Assembly: GCF_041228105.1 (NCBI RefSeq)
Contig: NZ_CP166097.1
Span: 3,410,001 to 3,474,000, forward strand
Length of the DNA: 64,000 nucleotides
From: Pectobacterium aroidearum
GTDB taxonomy: Bacteria; Pseudomonadota; Gammaproteobacteria; Enterobacterales; Enterobacteriaceae
Direction: 5' to 3'
Shown: positions 53,183 to 64,000 of the stretch, piece by piece
Layout: the number at the start of each line of letters is the position of its first letter
How positions within the stretch are numbered: position 1 is the first letter of the stretch
Program-made: the position numbers and the translations under genes
The notes under the pieces: generated by a model
What the model saw: only the letters and a program-made list of their open reading frames with translations
The model's database searches: none
What the model was told of the DNA's origin: nothing

Positions 53183-54523
53183 ATGCAGGCACCCATGTTT
53201 TCTACGGGACAGGACTCAACGGGACAGCTTTCACCCACACAAATCAGCCAGCGCTATCGCTACTGGCGGCCGCGGTTGCTGATTTCCATGGTCATCGGGT
53301 ACGCCACGTTCTACCTGACGCGCAAAAGCATCAACTTTGTCATGCCGGTGATGCAGTTGGAATTAGGGTTAAGCAAAGGCGATATCGGTCTGCTGGGGAC
53401 GCTGTTTTATCTCTGTTACGGCGCCTCCAAGTTTATTTCCGGCATCGTGTGCGATCGCAGTCAGGTGCGCTGGTTTATGGGTGTCGGGCTGATGATTACC
53501 GGGGTGCTGAACATTCTGTTCATGTACTGCCAGTCGCTCACCGGATTACTGATTGTCTGGGCGCTGAACGGGTTCTTTCAGGGATGGGGTTGGCCCCCTT
53601 GCGCCAGACTGCTGAGCAGTTGGTATTCGCGCAATGAGCGCGGTCTCTGGTGGGGATGCTGGAATACGTCGATCAATATTGGCGGCGCAGCGGTTCCCCT
53701 GCTCGCAGGCTATCTGGCCTCCGAATGGGGATGGCAGGCAGCGCTGCTGGTGCCGGGCATCATCGGCATTGTGATTGGTCTGTGGCTGTGCTGGCAGCTG
53801 TGCGACAAACCCCAGCAACAAGGTTTGCCCAGTGTCGGCCAGTGGCGGCGCGATGCGCTGGAGATTCGTCAGGAGCAGCAGAGTCCGCCGATGCCGATGC
53901 GTCAGATTTTGCGTGATGCGATTCTGCGTAACCGCACCATCTGGCTGCTCGGGTTCTCCTACATTCTGGTGTACCTGATTCGTATCGCACTGAATGATTG
54001 GGGAAACATCTGGCTGTCGGAGAGCCACGGCTTCAACCTCCTCAGCGCGAACGCCACGCTGTCGCTGTTTGAACTGGGTGGATTGCTGGGGGCGCTGTTT
54101 GCCGGTTGGGGGTCGGACCTGCTGTTTCGTGGTCAGCGCGCACCGATGATTTTGCTGTTTGCCCTCGGGCTGTTTTTAACCATGACCGCGCTGTGGCTGG
54201 CACCAATTCATCACTATTCGCTGCTCGCGGCCTGTTTCTTCAGTATCGGTTTTTTTGTTTTTGGACCACAGATGTTGATCGGTCTGGCTGCGACGGAATA
54301 CAGCCATAAGGATGCCGCAGGCACGGTGACAGGTTTTCTGGCGTTGTTCGCCTATCTGGGGGCGGCGTTGGCAGGCTGGCCGCTGGCACAGGTGCTGCAA
54401 CACTACGGATGGTCGGGATTTTTTACTCTGCTGGCGTTGGCTTCAGCCTGCATCGGACTGTTATTGATGCCGCTGCTGATGGCAGGTGTCAGCCGCCGGG
54501 AACGTTTGATGACATCAAAATAG
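53183..54523 (+). CDS. uhpC: Sugar-phosphate sensor/transporter UhpC
   Basis: 446-residue major facilitator of the organophosphate:phosphate antiporter family with 12 helices. Family signatures include ATFYLTRKSINFVMPVMQLE near 46 and NGFFQGWGWPPCARLLSSWY near 126, with ERGLWWGCWNTSINIGG after it. UhpC is a receptor that binds glucose-6-phosphate and activates UhpB; it also transports weakly. CGGAG precedes ATG 53183. It could alternatively be a UhpT-like transporter, but its position right after uhpAB and its WWGCWNTS sequence favour UhpC. Confidence 0.9.
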   Translation: MQAPMFSTGQDSTGQLSPTQISQRYRYWRPRLLISMVIGYATFYLTRKSINFVMPVMQLELGLSKGDIGLLGTLFYLCYGASKFISGIVCDRSQVRWFMGVGLMITGVLNILFMYCQSLTGLLIVWALNGFFQGWGWPPCARLLSSWYSRNERGLWWGCWNTSINIGGAAVPLLAGYLASEWGWQAALLVPGIIGIVIGLWLCWQLCDKPQQQGLPSVGQWRRDALEIRQEQQSPPMPMRQILRDAILRNRTIWLLGFSYILVYLIRIALNDWGNIWLSESHGFNLLSANATLSLFELGGLLGALFAGWGSDLLFRGQRAPMILLFALGLFLTMTALWLAPIHHYSLLAACFFSIGFFVFGPQMLIGLAATEYSHKDAAGTVTGFLALFAYLGAALAGWPLAQVLQHYGWSGFFTLLALASACIGLLLMPLLMAGVSRRERLMTSK

Positions 54524-54557
54524 CGATAACAATAGATAACTATCTAAGGAAAACATC

Positions 54558-55592
54558 ATGAAACTGAGTACCTTAACTACCCTCATCGCCGCTGGACTGA
54601 CCGTTGCTGCCGTTACCACCACCACCGCACGTGCCGAAGGGCGTCTGGTCATTTACTGTAGCGCCACCAACGCCTTCTGCGAGGAAGAAGCCAAGGCCTT
54701 CGGTGAAAAACACAACGTTAAAACCTCCTTTATCCGCAACGGTTCCGGCAGCACGCTGGCGAAAGTCGATGCAGAGAAGAAAAACCCGCAGGCTGACGTC
54801 TGGTACGGCGGCACGCTGGATCCGCAATCTCAGGCTGGCGAAATGGATCTGCTGGAACCCTATCAGTCTAAAAACCTCGATCAGATCATGCCGCAATTCC
54901 GCGATCCCGCTAAACGTAAAGGCAACTACTCGTCTGCTGTTTACGTCGGCATCCTCGGTTTTGGCGTCAATACCGATCGCCTGAAAGAGAAAAATCTGCC
55001 GGTTCCACAGTGCTGGAAAGATCTGACCAACCCGGTCTACAAAGGCGAAATCCAGATTGCCGACCCACAAAGCTCCGGTACGGCCTATACCGCACTGGCG
55101 ACCTTCTCCCAGCTTTGGGGTCAGGATCAGGCCTTTGATTACCTGAAAAAACTGAATGCTAACGTGTCGCAATACACCAAATCCGGTATTGCCCCGGCAC
55201 GTAACGCCGCGCGTGGCGAAACCGCTATCGGCATCGGCTTCCTGCACGACTACTCACTGGAAAAAGAAAAAGGCGCCCCGCTGACGCTGATCTCTCCGTG
55301 TGAAGGCACTGGCTATGAAATTGGCGGCGTCAGCATCCTGAAAGGCGCGCGCAATATGGATAACGCCAAACTGTTCGTTGACTGGGCGCTGTCGAAAGAA
55401 GCACAGGAACTCTCCTGGAAGAAAGGCCAGTCCTACCAGATTCTGACTAACACCACCGCCGAAGCGTCCCCGCTGTCGCTGAAATTGCAGGATCTGAAAC
55501 TGATCAACTACGACATGGACAAATACGGTGCGGCAGACGTGCGTAAGGACCTGATTTCCAAGTGGGTTAACGAAGTCAAAATGGGCCAATAA
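54558..55592 (+). CDS. afuA: AfuA/FbpA-family periplasmic binding protein
   Basis: 344 residues with a signal peptide ending ARA (about residue 26), so the protein is periplasmic. The mature part opens EGRLVIYCSATNAFCEEEAKAFGEK. Family features are RNGSGSTLAKVDAEK, ADVWYGGTLDPQSQAG and DPQSSGTAYTALATF. It carries no obvious Tyr-Tyr iron ligand pair as in FbpA, which fits AfuA proteins shown to bind hexose phosphates rather than Fe3+. AAGGA precedes ATG 54558. It follows uhpC by 34 bp. The older annotation as iron(III)-binding protein is probably wrong here. Confidence 0.85.
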   Translation: MKLSTLTTLIAAGLTVAAVTTTTARAEGRLVIYCSATNAFCEEEAKAFGEKHNVKTSFIRNGSGSTLAKVDAEKKNPQADVWYGGTLDPQSQAGEMDLLEPYQSKNLDQIMPQFRDPAKRKGNYSSAVYVGILGFGVNTDRLKEKNLPVPQCWKDLTNPVYKGEIQIADPQSSGTAYTALATFSQLWGQDQAFDYLKKLNANVSQYTKSGIAPARNAARGETAIGIGFLHDYSLEKEKGAPLTLISPCEGTGYEIGGVSILKGARNMDNAKLFVDWALSKEAQELSWKKGQSYQILTNTTAEASPLSLKLQDLKLINYDMDKYGAADVRKDLISKWVNEVKMGQ

Positions 55593-55626
55593 GCTCCAAT
55601 TATTGACTTTGATTGAAAAATAACGG

Positions 55627-55670
55627 GAACACGGCAGCAGCTTGCTCGCATTTCGCTTAACGCCGTGTTC
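55627..55670 (+). terminator. Intercistronic hairpin between afuA and afuB
   Basis: Perfect 9-bp stem GAACACGGC / GCCGTGTTC with a 26-nt loop, 34 bp after the afuA stop. Likely protects afuA mRNA or reduces afuBC transcription. Confidence 0.55.
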
Positions 55671-55768
55671 TCAGCATCGCTGATTAACCATTACTCAATA
55701 TTATTCACCAACCAATACCTGTGACGATTCATCTTATAAAACAACGCTATAAAGCACCAGGGAACCTT

Positions 55769-57847
55769 ATGTCACACACACTCACTCTTTCACCGACGCC
55801 TAAGCGGGATCCTATATTCCTGTGGCTGGCGCTGATTGCGGCAACATTCTTGCTGCTGCCAGCGTGGAGCCTGGATTACGGCCTGCTGGATGCCTCACAC
55901 GATGAACTGCTGGCCGCTTACAGCTGGTCGAACCTGAATATCAGCCTGCTTTGGTTCTTGCTCCCGTTGGGACTGCTGGTGCGTCCGCTGTTTACGCCCG
56001 GCCGGGAACAACGCGGTCGCCACCGTTTTGATGCGGCGTATGCCTTGTTCTGCGCGCTTTTCGTGGTCATCAGTGCCACGCTCGAAGGGCGCGGAATGGG
56101 CTATGGCACGATCGCACTGTTTGTCGCACTGAGTGCGATTATTACGCTGGCGCTCTCTAGGCTTGACTGGCTGGGTGGCGATCGCTTCGTCATCGGCTCG
56201 CTCATCAGCATCATCGCGCTGATTGGCGTGTTTATCCTTTACCCCAGCATTGCCATCTTTATTCCCATGTTCACCAACGACAGCGGTGAATTCGCGCCGC
56301 TCGCGTTTATGCAGATTCTGGGTCAGACGCACATTTTACGCGTGATCTGGAACTCATTCCTGCTGTCGGTTGCCGTTGGTATCGGCTGTACCTTCTTCGG
56401 TATGGTGCTGGCCATTTACACTTCGCGCATCGCCCGTCGCTCCGCGATTATCGGCCGCATTTTCTCCATTCTACCTATCGTTACCCCGCCGTTTGTCGTC
56501 GGGTTAGGCGTAACGCTGATGATGGGTCGCTCCGGTTATGTCACCGAGCTGATGGTAGCCTGGTTCGGCCTGACGAACACCAACTGGCTGTATGGGTTTA
56601 CCGGTATCTGGCTGGCACAGGTGCTCGCCTTTACGCCGATGTCGTTCATGATTCTGGAAGGCGCGATGAAGACGATTCATCCGTCGCTGGAAGAGGCGTC
56701 ATACACGCTGCGTGCCAACCGCTATCAAACCTTTCAACGGGTTTTCCTGCCCCTGTTGAAACCCGCGTTGGCTAACTCGTTCCTGATCGTAATCGTCCAG
56801 TCGCTGGCCGATTTCAGTAACCCGCTGGTGCTGGGCGGCAACTTCGACGTACTCGCCACCCAGATTTACTTCTACATCACTGGCGCACAGCTGGATTATC
56901 AGTCAGCCAGTACGCTCGGCGTTGTCCTGCTGCTGTTCTCACTGGCGGTGTTCTGCGTGCAATATCTGTGGATCGGCAAACGTTCCTACGTCACGATTTC
57001 CGGTAAATCCTACCGTGGCGATGTGCAACCGCTGCCCGTTTCGCTGGTGTGGATCGTCAGCATCCTGCTCTATGTCTGGATTGCCTTTAACGTCCTGCTG
57101 TACGGCAGCATTTTCTACGGCAGCTTTACGGTTAACTGGGGCGTGGATTACACCCTGACGTTGGCAAACTTCAGCAAGTTGTTCGGACAAGGCTTTAGCG
57201 ACGGCGCCTGGCCTTCCCTGCTGGATACGCTGCTGTTCGCGGGCATCGCGGCACCGATTACGGCACTATTTGGACTGCTTATCGCCTACATCGTGGTACG
57301 CCAGCAGTTCTACGGTAAGAAAGCCATCGAGTTCACCACCATGCTGTGCTTTGCGGTGCCGGGCACCGTTGCCGGTGTGTCTTATATTCTGGCCTTTAAC
57401 AGTGCGCCGGTTTACCTAACGGGAACGGCGGTGATCGTCATCATGTCGATGGTGATGCGTAACGTACCGGTTGGTATCCGTGCCGGTATCGCCGGACTGG
57501 GGCAGTTGGATAAATCGCTGGATGAGGCGTCGCTCAGTCTGCGAGCGGGTTCGATGCGTACGGTGTTCTATATTCTGCTCCCGCTGTTGCGTCCGGCCAT
57601 TTTGTCCGCGCTGATTTACAGCTTCGTGCGCGCTATTACCACCGTCAGCGCTATTATCTTCCTGGTTACGCCAGATACCCGCGTCGCCACGTCTTACATT
57701 CTTAACCGCGTGGAAGACGGCGAATACGGTATGGCGATTGCTTACGGTTCCATCCTGATTGTGGTCATGCTGGCCATTATTTTCCTGTTCGATTATCTGG
57801 TCGGTGAAGCGCGGGTTTCCCGCTCAAAAGCCAAGAATAGTGACTAA
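55769..57847 (+). CDS. afuB: AfuB/FbpB-type ABC transporter permease (two fused domains)
   Basis: 692 residues with about 14 helices in two halves. Each half carries an EAA-type loop: [29 protein letters not shown] (about 310-338) and [29 protein letters not shown] (about 590-618). The duplicated architecture is that of FbpB/AfuB. The start at 55769 has AGGGA upstream; an earlier in-frame ATG at 55721 has none. It imports the ligand captured by AfuA, probably glucose-6-phosphate or fructose-6-phosphate given the uhpABC context. Confidence 0.9.
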   Translation: MSHTLTLSPTPKRDPIFLWLALIAATFLLLPAWSLDYGLLDASHDELLAAYSWSNLNISLLWFLLPLGLLVRPLFTPGREQRGRHRFDAAYALFCALFVVISATLEGRGMGYGTIALFVALSAIITLALSRLDWLGGDRFVIGSLISIIALIGVFILYPSIAIFIPMFTNDSGEFAPLAFMQILGQTHILRVIWNSFLLSVAVGIGCTFFGMVLAIYTSRIARRSAIIGRIFSILPIVTPPFVVGLGVTLMMGRSGYVTELMVAWFGLTNTNWLYGFTGIWLAQVLAFTPMSFMILEGAMKTIHPSLEEASYTLRANRYQTFQRVFLPLLKPALANSFLIVIVQSLADFSNPLVLGGNFDVLATQIYFYITGAQLDYQSASTLGVVLLLFSLAVFCVQYLWIGKRSYVTISGKSYRGDVQPLPVSLVWIVSILLYVWIAFNVLLYGSIFYGSFTVNWGVDYTLTLANFSKLFGQGFSDGAWPSLLDTLLFAGIAAPITALFGLLIAYIVVRQQFYGKKAIEFTTMLCFAVPGTVAGVSYILAFNSAPVYLTGTAVIVIMSMVMRNVPVGIRAGIAGLGQLDKSLDEASLSLRAGSMRTVFYILLPLLRPAILSALIYSFVRAITTVSAIIFLVTPDTRVATSYILNRVEDGEYGMAIAYGSILIVVMLAIIFLFDYLVGEARVSRSKAKNSD

Positions 57848-57861
57848 GCGGAGTGATTACC

Positions 57862-58911
57862 TTGAATACTGAAAAAAACTTTGTTGAACTGAAGCACGTC
57901 ACTAAACGTTTCGGCAACAACACCGTCATTGATGATTTGAATCTGGCGATCCCACAGGGAAAAATGGTCACGCTGCTGGGGCCATCTGGCTGCGGTAAAA
58001 CCACGGTACTCCGTGCAGTCGCTGGTTTGGAAAAACCGACGGAAGGCCAGATTTTCATCGACGGCGAAGACGTCACCGAACGCTCCATTCAACAGCGTGA
58101 TATCTGCATGGTGTTCCAGTCTTACGCCCTCTTCCCACACATGTCGCTGGGAGAAAACATTGGTTATGGCCTGAAAATGCTTGGTCGTCCAAAGGCGGAA
58201 ATCAATCAGCGAGTAAAAGAAGCGCTGGCGCTGGTGGATCTGGAAGGGTTTGAAGATCGCTACGTCGACCAGATTTCCGGCGGACAGCAGCAGCGTGTCG
58301 CGCTGGCGCGAGCGCTGATCCTCAAACCGAAAGTCCTGCTGTTCGATGAGCCGCTGAGTAACCTCGACGCTAACCTGCGCCGCAGTATGCGCGAGAAAAT
58401 CCGCGAGCTTCAGCAGCAGTTCAATATCACCTCGCTGTATGTGACGCACGATCAGAGTGAAGCCTTTGCGGTGTCGGACATGGTTCTGGTCATGAACAAA
58501 GGCAAAATCATGCAGTTGGGCGCGCCGCAGGAGCTCTACCGCCAGCCGGCTTCCCGCTTCATGGCCAGCTTTATGGGAGATGCCAATATCTTCCCTGCGA
58601 CCTTTACGGCAGACAGCGTGAACATCTATGGCTACCTCATTCCGCGTCCGCAAGGTTTTGCCGCCGGATTAAGCGAATCGACCGTCGGTATTCGCCCGGA
58701 AGCCATTACACTCAGCCATCAGGGCGAAGAAAGCCAGCGCTGCACGATCACACAGGTCGCCTATATGGGGCCGCAGTACGAAGTGCAGGTAGACTGGCAC
58801 GGACAGTCGATGCTGTTGCAGGTTAACGCGACCCAGCTTCAGCCGAATCCGGGCGACAGTTACTATCTGCAAATTCACCCTTACGGCATGTTTGTACTGT
58901 CCGAGCAGTAA
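57862..58911 (+). CDS. afuC: AfuC/FbpC-type ABC transporter ATP-binding protein
   Basis: 349 residues: Walker A GPSGCGKT at 40-47, [13 protein letters not shown]-loop, [14 protein letters not shown] signature, [15 protein letters not shown]alker B and a C-terminal TOBE-like regulatory domain (about 240-345). The start is placed at TTG 57862 because GGAG lies 8 nt upstream and the resulting [10 protein letters not shown] matches AfuC proteins; the GTG at 57853 directly abuts that ribosome site. Last gene of the afu operon, followed by a strong terminator. Confidence 0.9.
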   Translation: MNTEKNFVELKHVTKRFGNNTVIDDLNLAIPQGKMVTLLGPSGCGKTTVLRAVAGLEKPTEGQIFIDGEDVTERSIQQRDICMVFQSYALFPHMSLGENIGYGLKMLGRPKAEINQRVKEALALVDLEGFEDRYVDQISGGQQQRVALARALILKPKVLLFDEPLSNLDANLRRSMREKIRELQQQFNITSLYVTHDQSEAFAVSDMVLVMNKGKIMQLGAPQELYRQPASRFMASFMGDANIFPATFTADSVNIYGYLIPRPQGFAAGLSESTVGIRPEAITLSHQGEESQRCTITQVAYMGPQYEVQVDWHGQSMLLQVNATQLQPNPGDSYYLQIHPYGMFVLSEQ

Positions 58912-58930
58912 GCTACGGGTAACCCTCCGC

Positions 58931-58958
58931 CAAACCGGGAGCACCTGCTCCCGGTTTG
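58931..58958 (+). terminator. Terminator hairpin of the afu operon
   Basis: Perfect 13-bp stem (left arm CAAACCGGGAGCA, right arm its complement) with a CC loop, 20 bp after afuC. It is GC-rich and strong, but lacks a T tract. Confidence 0.7.
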
Positions 58959-59174
58959 GGGACAAAGATCGTCATTTTCATTCTGCAAATAGGTTTGTTA
59001 TCAGTCTGAACGCTAGTGTCAGCTCCCGGTTTTACTTTTTACAACCATCTAAAAACGCCTACAAACGTCAGTTTCTCTTCGGCCTGCTTCGATTGCGCCA
59101 AGATACATACGCCTGTTACGGATTACCCATGCGATTTGTTATGATGATGCTCTTTCACGCACGGAATAGCCGCT

Positions 59175-60251
59175 ATGAAACAGAAACCCATAACACTAAA
59201 TGATGTCGCCGAGTATGCCGGGGTTTCCTATCAGACAGTTTCCCGCGTGCTGAATCAGGCACCTCATGTGTCATCTCGCACTCGCACTAAAGTAGAAGAA
59301 GCGATGGCGGCACTTAACTACACACCTAACCGCGTCGCACAGCAGTTGGCAGGGAAAACCATCACTACGCTGGGACTCGTCACCACCGATCTTTCGCTGC
59401 ACGCCCCTTCCCAAATTGCTGCGGCAATCAAAAGTACCGCCAGCCAGTTAGGTATTAACATCGTGATGTCCATGCTGAGCAGCCCGGATGTCAACACCTG
59501 CAATAACGCCGTTAACGACCTGCTTTCTCAGCGAGTCAGCGGTGTTATCGTGAATGTCCCACTCTCGTCGGATGATGTCGCACACATTAGCCAGACCTGT
59601 GCCGATACGCCCGTCCTGTTTATGGATGCCGATCCGCATACCGACATACTCAACGTCATGTTCGATCCCGATCACGGCGCACGTTTGGCTATCACACATC
59701 TCGTGCAACTGGGGCACCAGCATATCGCCCTGCTGACGGGGCCAATGACCTCGATTTCCGCCCGACTGCGTTATGAAGGCTGGCTAGCCGAGCTGGAAAA
59801 ACAGCAACTTTCTCCCGCTTCGGTACTGTATGGCGACTGGAGCGCCGCTTCCGGTTACCACCAGACGCTGGCACTGCTGGGGCAATCTTTGCGCGTATCC
59901 GCCATTGTTGTAGCGAACGATCAAATGGCGCTTGGCGTTCTACGTGCGCTGCATGAATATGGCCTTCGCGTGCCGGAACAGATGTCGGTGATCGGTTTTG
60001 ACGATACTCAGGACAGCGCGTATTACACTCCGCCACTGACAACCATTCGCCAGGATTTCAGGCTCTTAGGTAAAGAAGGCGTCACCCGCTTGCTCACTAC
60101 GCTGCGCGACCCTACCCAGAGTACGTCACTGTTGTTACCCACCGAACTGATCGTACGCCATAGCACCGCCGTACATTCATCGACGCATGCTTCCCTGCAA
60201 GAGCTCACCAAAAATCTGCTAGACATTACACGCCAGCTCCAGAGGCTGTAA
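59175..60251 (+). CDS. lacI: Lactose operon repressor LacI
   Basis: 358 residues (E. coli LacI has 360). The N-terminal headpiece NDVAEYAGVSYQTVSRVLNQ keeps the recognition-helix residues Tyr17, Gln18 and Arg22 that read the lac operator, and the hinge NRVAQQLAGK is identical. The core is a periplasmic-binding-protein fold with the inducer pocket and dimer interface. The C-terminus ends LDITRQLQRL, a leucine heptad like the tetramerisation helix. GGAA precedes ATG 59175. It lies upstream of lacZ in the same orientation, as in E. coli, and should repress lacZY through the operator at 60493-60513. Confidence 0.95.
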   Translation: MKQKPITLNDVAEYAGVSYQTVSRVLNQAPHVSSRTRTKVEEAMAALNYTPNRVAQQLAGKTITTLGLVTTDLSLHAPSQIAAAIKSTASQLGINIVMSMLSSPDVNTCNNAVNDLLSQRVSGVIVNVPLSSDDVAHISQTCADTPVLFMDADPHTDILNVMFDPDHGARLAITHLVQLGHQHIALLTGPMTSISARLRYEGWLAELEKQQLSPASVLYGDWSAASGYHQTLALLGQSLRVSAIVVANDQMALGVLRALHEYGLRVPEQMSVIGFDDTQDSAYYTPPLTTIRQDFRLLGKEGVTRLLTTLRDPTQSTSLLLPTELIVRHSTAVHSSTHASLQELTKNLLDITRQLQRL

Positions 60252-60280
60252 CCCTTTACACTATTTGTAACCCTTTACAC
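60247..60280 (+). repeat. 15-bp direct repeat at the end of lacI
   Basis: TGTAACCCTTTACAC occurs at 60247-60261 (overlapping the lacI stop) and again at 60266-60280, with 19 bp between starts, close to two helical turns. Function unknown. Confidence 0.8.
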
Positions 60281-60419
60281 CACAGTACCTTTTTCACCCC
60301 CAGTGCCAAAAACCTAACAAATAACATGGTAAACAATAAGTTATTTGTCACCCCTTATTGAATTGTTGCGTAGCGCTTTCCAGATTCGATGTTCTCTCAT
60401 TCTTTTTACAAACGATCTT

Positions 60420-60435
60420 TGTGATCGCTTCCACT
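60420..60435 (+). promoter_or_regulatory. CRP-like site of the lac promoter
   Basis: TGTGA-N6-CCACT: perfect left half-site, 3 of 5 in the right. Its centre is about 60 bp before the predicted transcription start, the class I position used at E. coli lac. Confidence 0.6.
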
Positions 60436-60452
60436 TTATTGTCACGCGCCAC

Positions 60453-60480
60453 TTTACTCGCCCTGACGAGTCGATATGTT
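60453..60480 (+). promoter_or_regulatory. lac promoter (-35 and -10)
   Basis: TTTACT at 60453-60458 and TATGTT at 60475-60480 with a 16-bp spacer. The -10 is the same hexamer as the wild-type E. coli lac promoter. Confidence 0.65.
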
Positions 60481-60492
60481 ATGAGCAACACA

Positions 60493-63695
<3,203 letters not shown>

Positions 63696-63722
63696 TATGA
63701 AAAAGCAGTATTAAAAAGCAAC

Positions 63723-63749
63723 GAAAGAGAGCGGATATCTATCTCTTTC
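63723..63749 (+). terminator. Hairpin in the lacZ-lacY spacer
   Basis: Perfect 8-bp stem GAAAGAGA / TCTCTTTC, 11-nt loop, 27 bp after lacZ. Together with the ERIC fragment it probably sets the lacZ to lacY expression ratio. Confidence 0.5.
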
Positions 63750-63794
63750 TATCCTGGTTGTATCCCGCCGCCGCCAAAATAAGCGCCGCGGTTA

Positions 63795-64000
<206 letters not shown>

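Noticed and set aside
54558..58911. Reading the afuABC-type genes as a ferric iron transporter
   Set aside because: The linkage to uhpABC and the lack of an obvious Tyr pair in the binding protein favour sugar phosphates; no Fur-like box was seen at 54524-54557.
60361..60381. Possible auxiliary lac operator beginning AATTGTTGCG
   Set aside because: Only the first half resembles a lac half-site; the second half does not, and its distance from O1 (about 130 bp) differs from E. coli O3.

Overview
The window reads as chromosome of a soft-rot enterobacterium, most likely Pectobacterium. The evidence is a signal-less pectin lyase of the Pnl type, a Has-type haemophore secretion operon, many proteins close to E. 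coli/Salmonella orthologues (DcuB, GltP, Cbl, UhpABC, LacIZY, FdhF), and three ERIC elements (one of the full 127 bp and two 54-bp internally deleted copies). No rRNA, tRNA, CRISPR array, prophage or insertion sequence was seen. The DNA is gene-dense with ordinary enterobacterial composition; the long intergenic stretches are AT-rich and mostly promoter regions.

Layout. 1-4960: end of a haemophore gene (hasA-like) and its type I exporter hasD-hasE-TolC-like protein. 5.7-7.1 kb: dcuB behind an FNR-type promoter. 7.2-16.9 kb: two divergent sulfonate-type ABC transporter operons carrying a CuyA/DcyD-like lyase, an Asp/Glu-type racemase, an LDH2-family dehydrogenase and an HcxA-like iron alcohol dehydrogenase. 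gltP and the sulfur-starvation regulator cbl follow. I read this region as a candidate cysteate/sulfolactate (or D-cysteine) utilisation locus. 20.1-22.0 kb: AraC regulator and EamA exporter. 22.1-29.8 kb: a seven-gene FTR1-P19 iron uptake operon with a candidate Fur box. 30.4-32.1 kb: chemoreceptor.

32.6-34.7 kb: a formate dehydrogenase H in which selenocysteine 140 is cysteine. 35.4-37.8 kb: CitMHS citrate transporter and a GntR/FCD-type regulator. 38.4-41.7 kb: dicarboxylate/amino acid symporter, HypT-like LysR regulator and a second Asp/Glu racemase. 41.7-48.2 kb: AraC regulator, two homologous small secreted two-cysteine proteins, MacA, MacB and a NodT-type outer membrane channel, all on one strand. 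This is the most likely undescribed system in the window: a candidate dedicated peptide export module. 48.5-50.5 kb: pectin lyase and an orphan MetQ-type lipoprotein. 50.9-58.9 kb: uhpABC sugar-phosphate sensing genes followed by an afuABC-type ABC importer in place of uhpT. 59.2-64.0 kb: lacI, a lac promoter with a primary operator identical to E. coli O1, lacZ and the start of lacY.

Several operons share an architecture: a gene for an abundant secreted or periplasmic protein comes first, then a strong hairpin, then the membrane machinery (hasA|hasD, p19|DUF2318 gene, small protein|macA, afuA|afuB). This fits differential expression by attenuation or 3'-end stabilisation. All family assignments come from reading the translated sequence against remembered family features; no database search was run.
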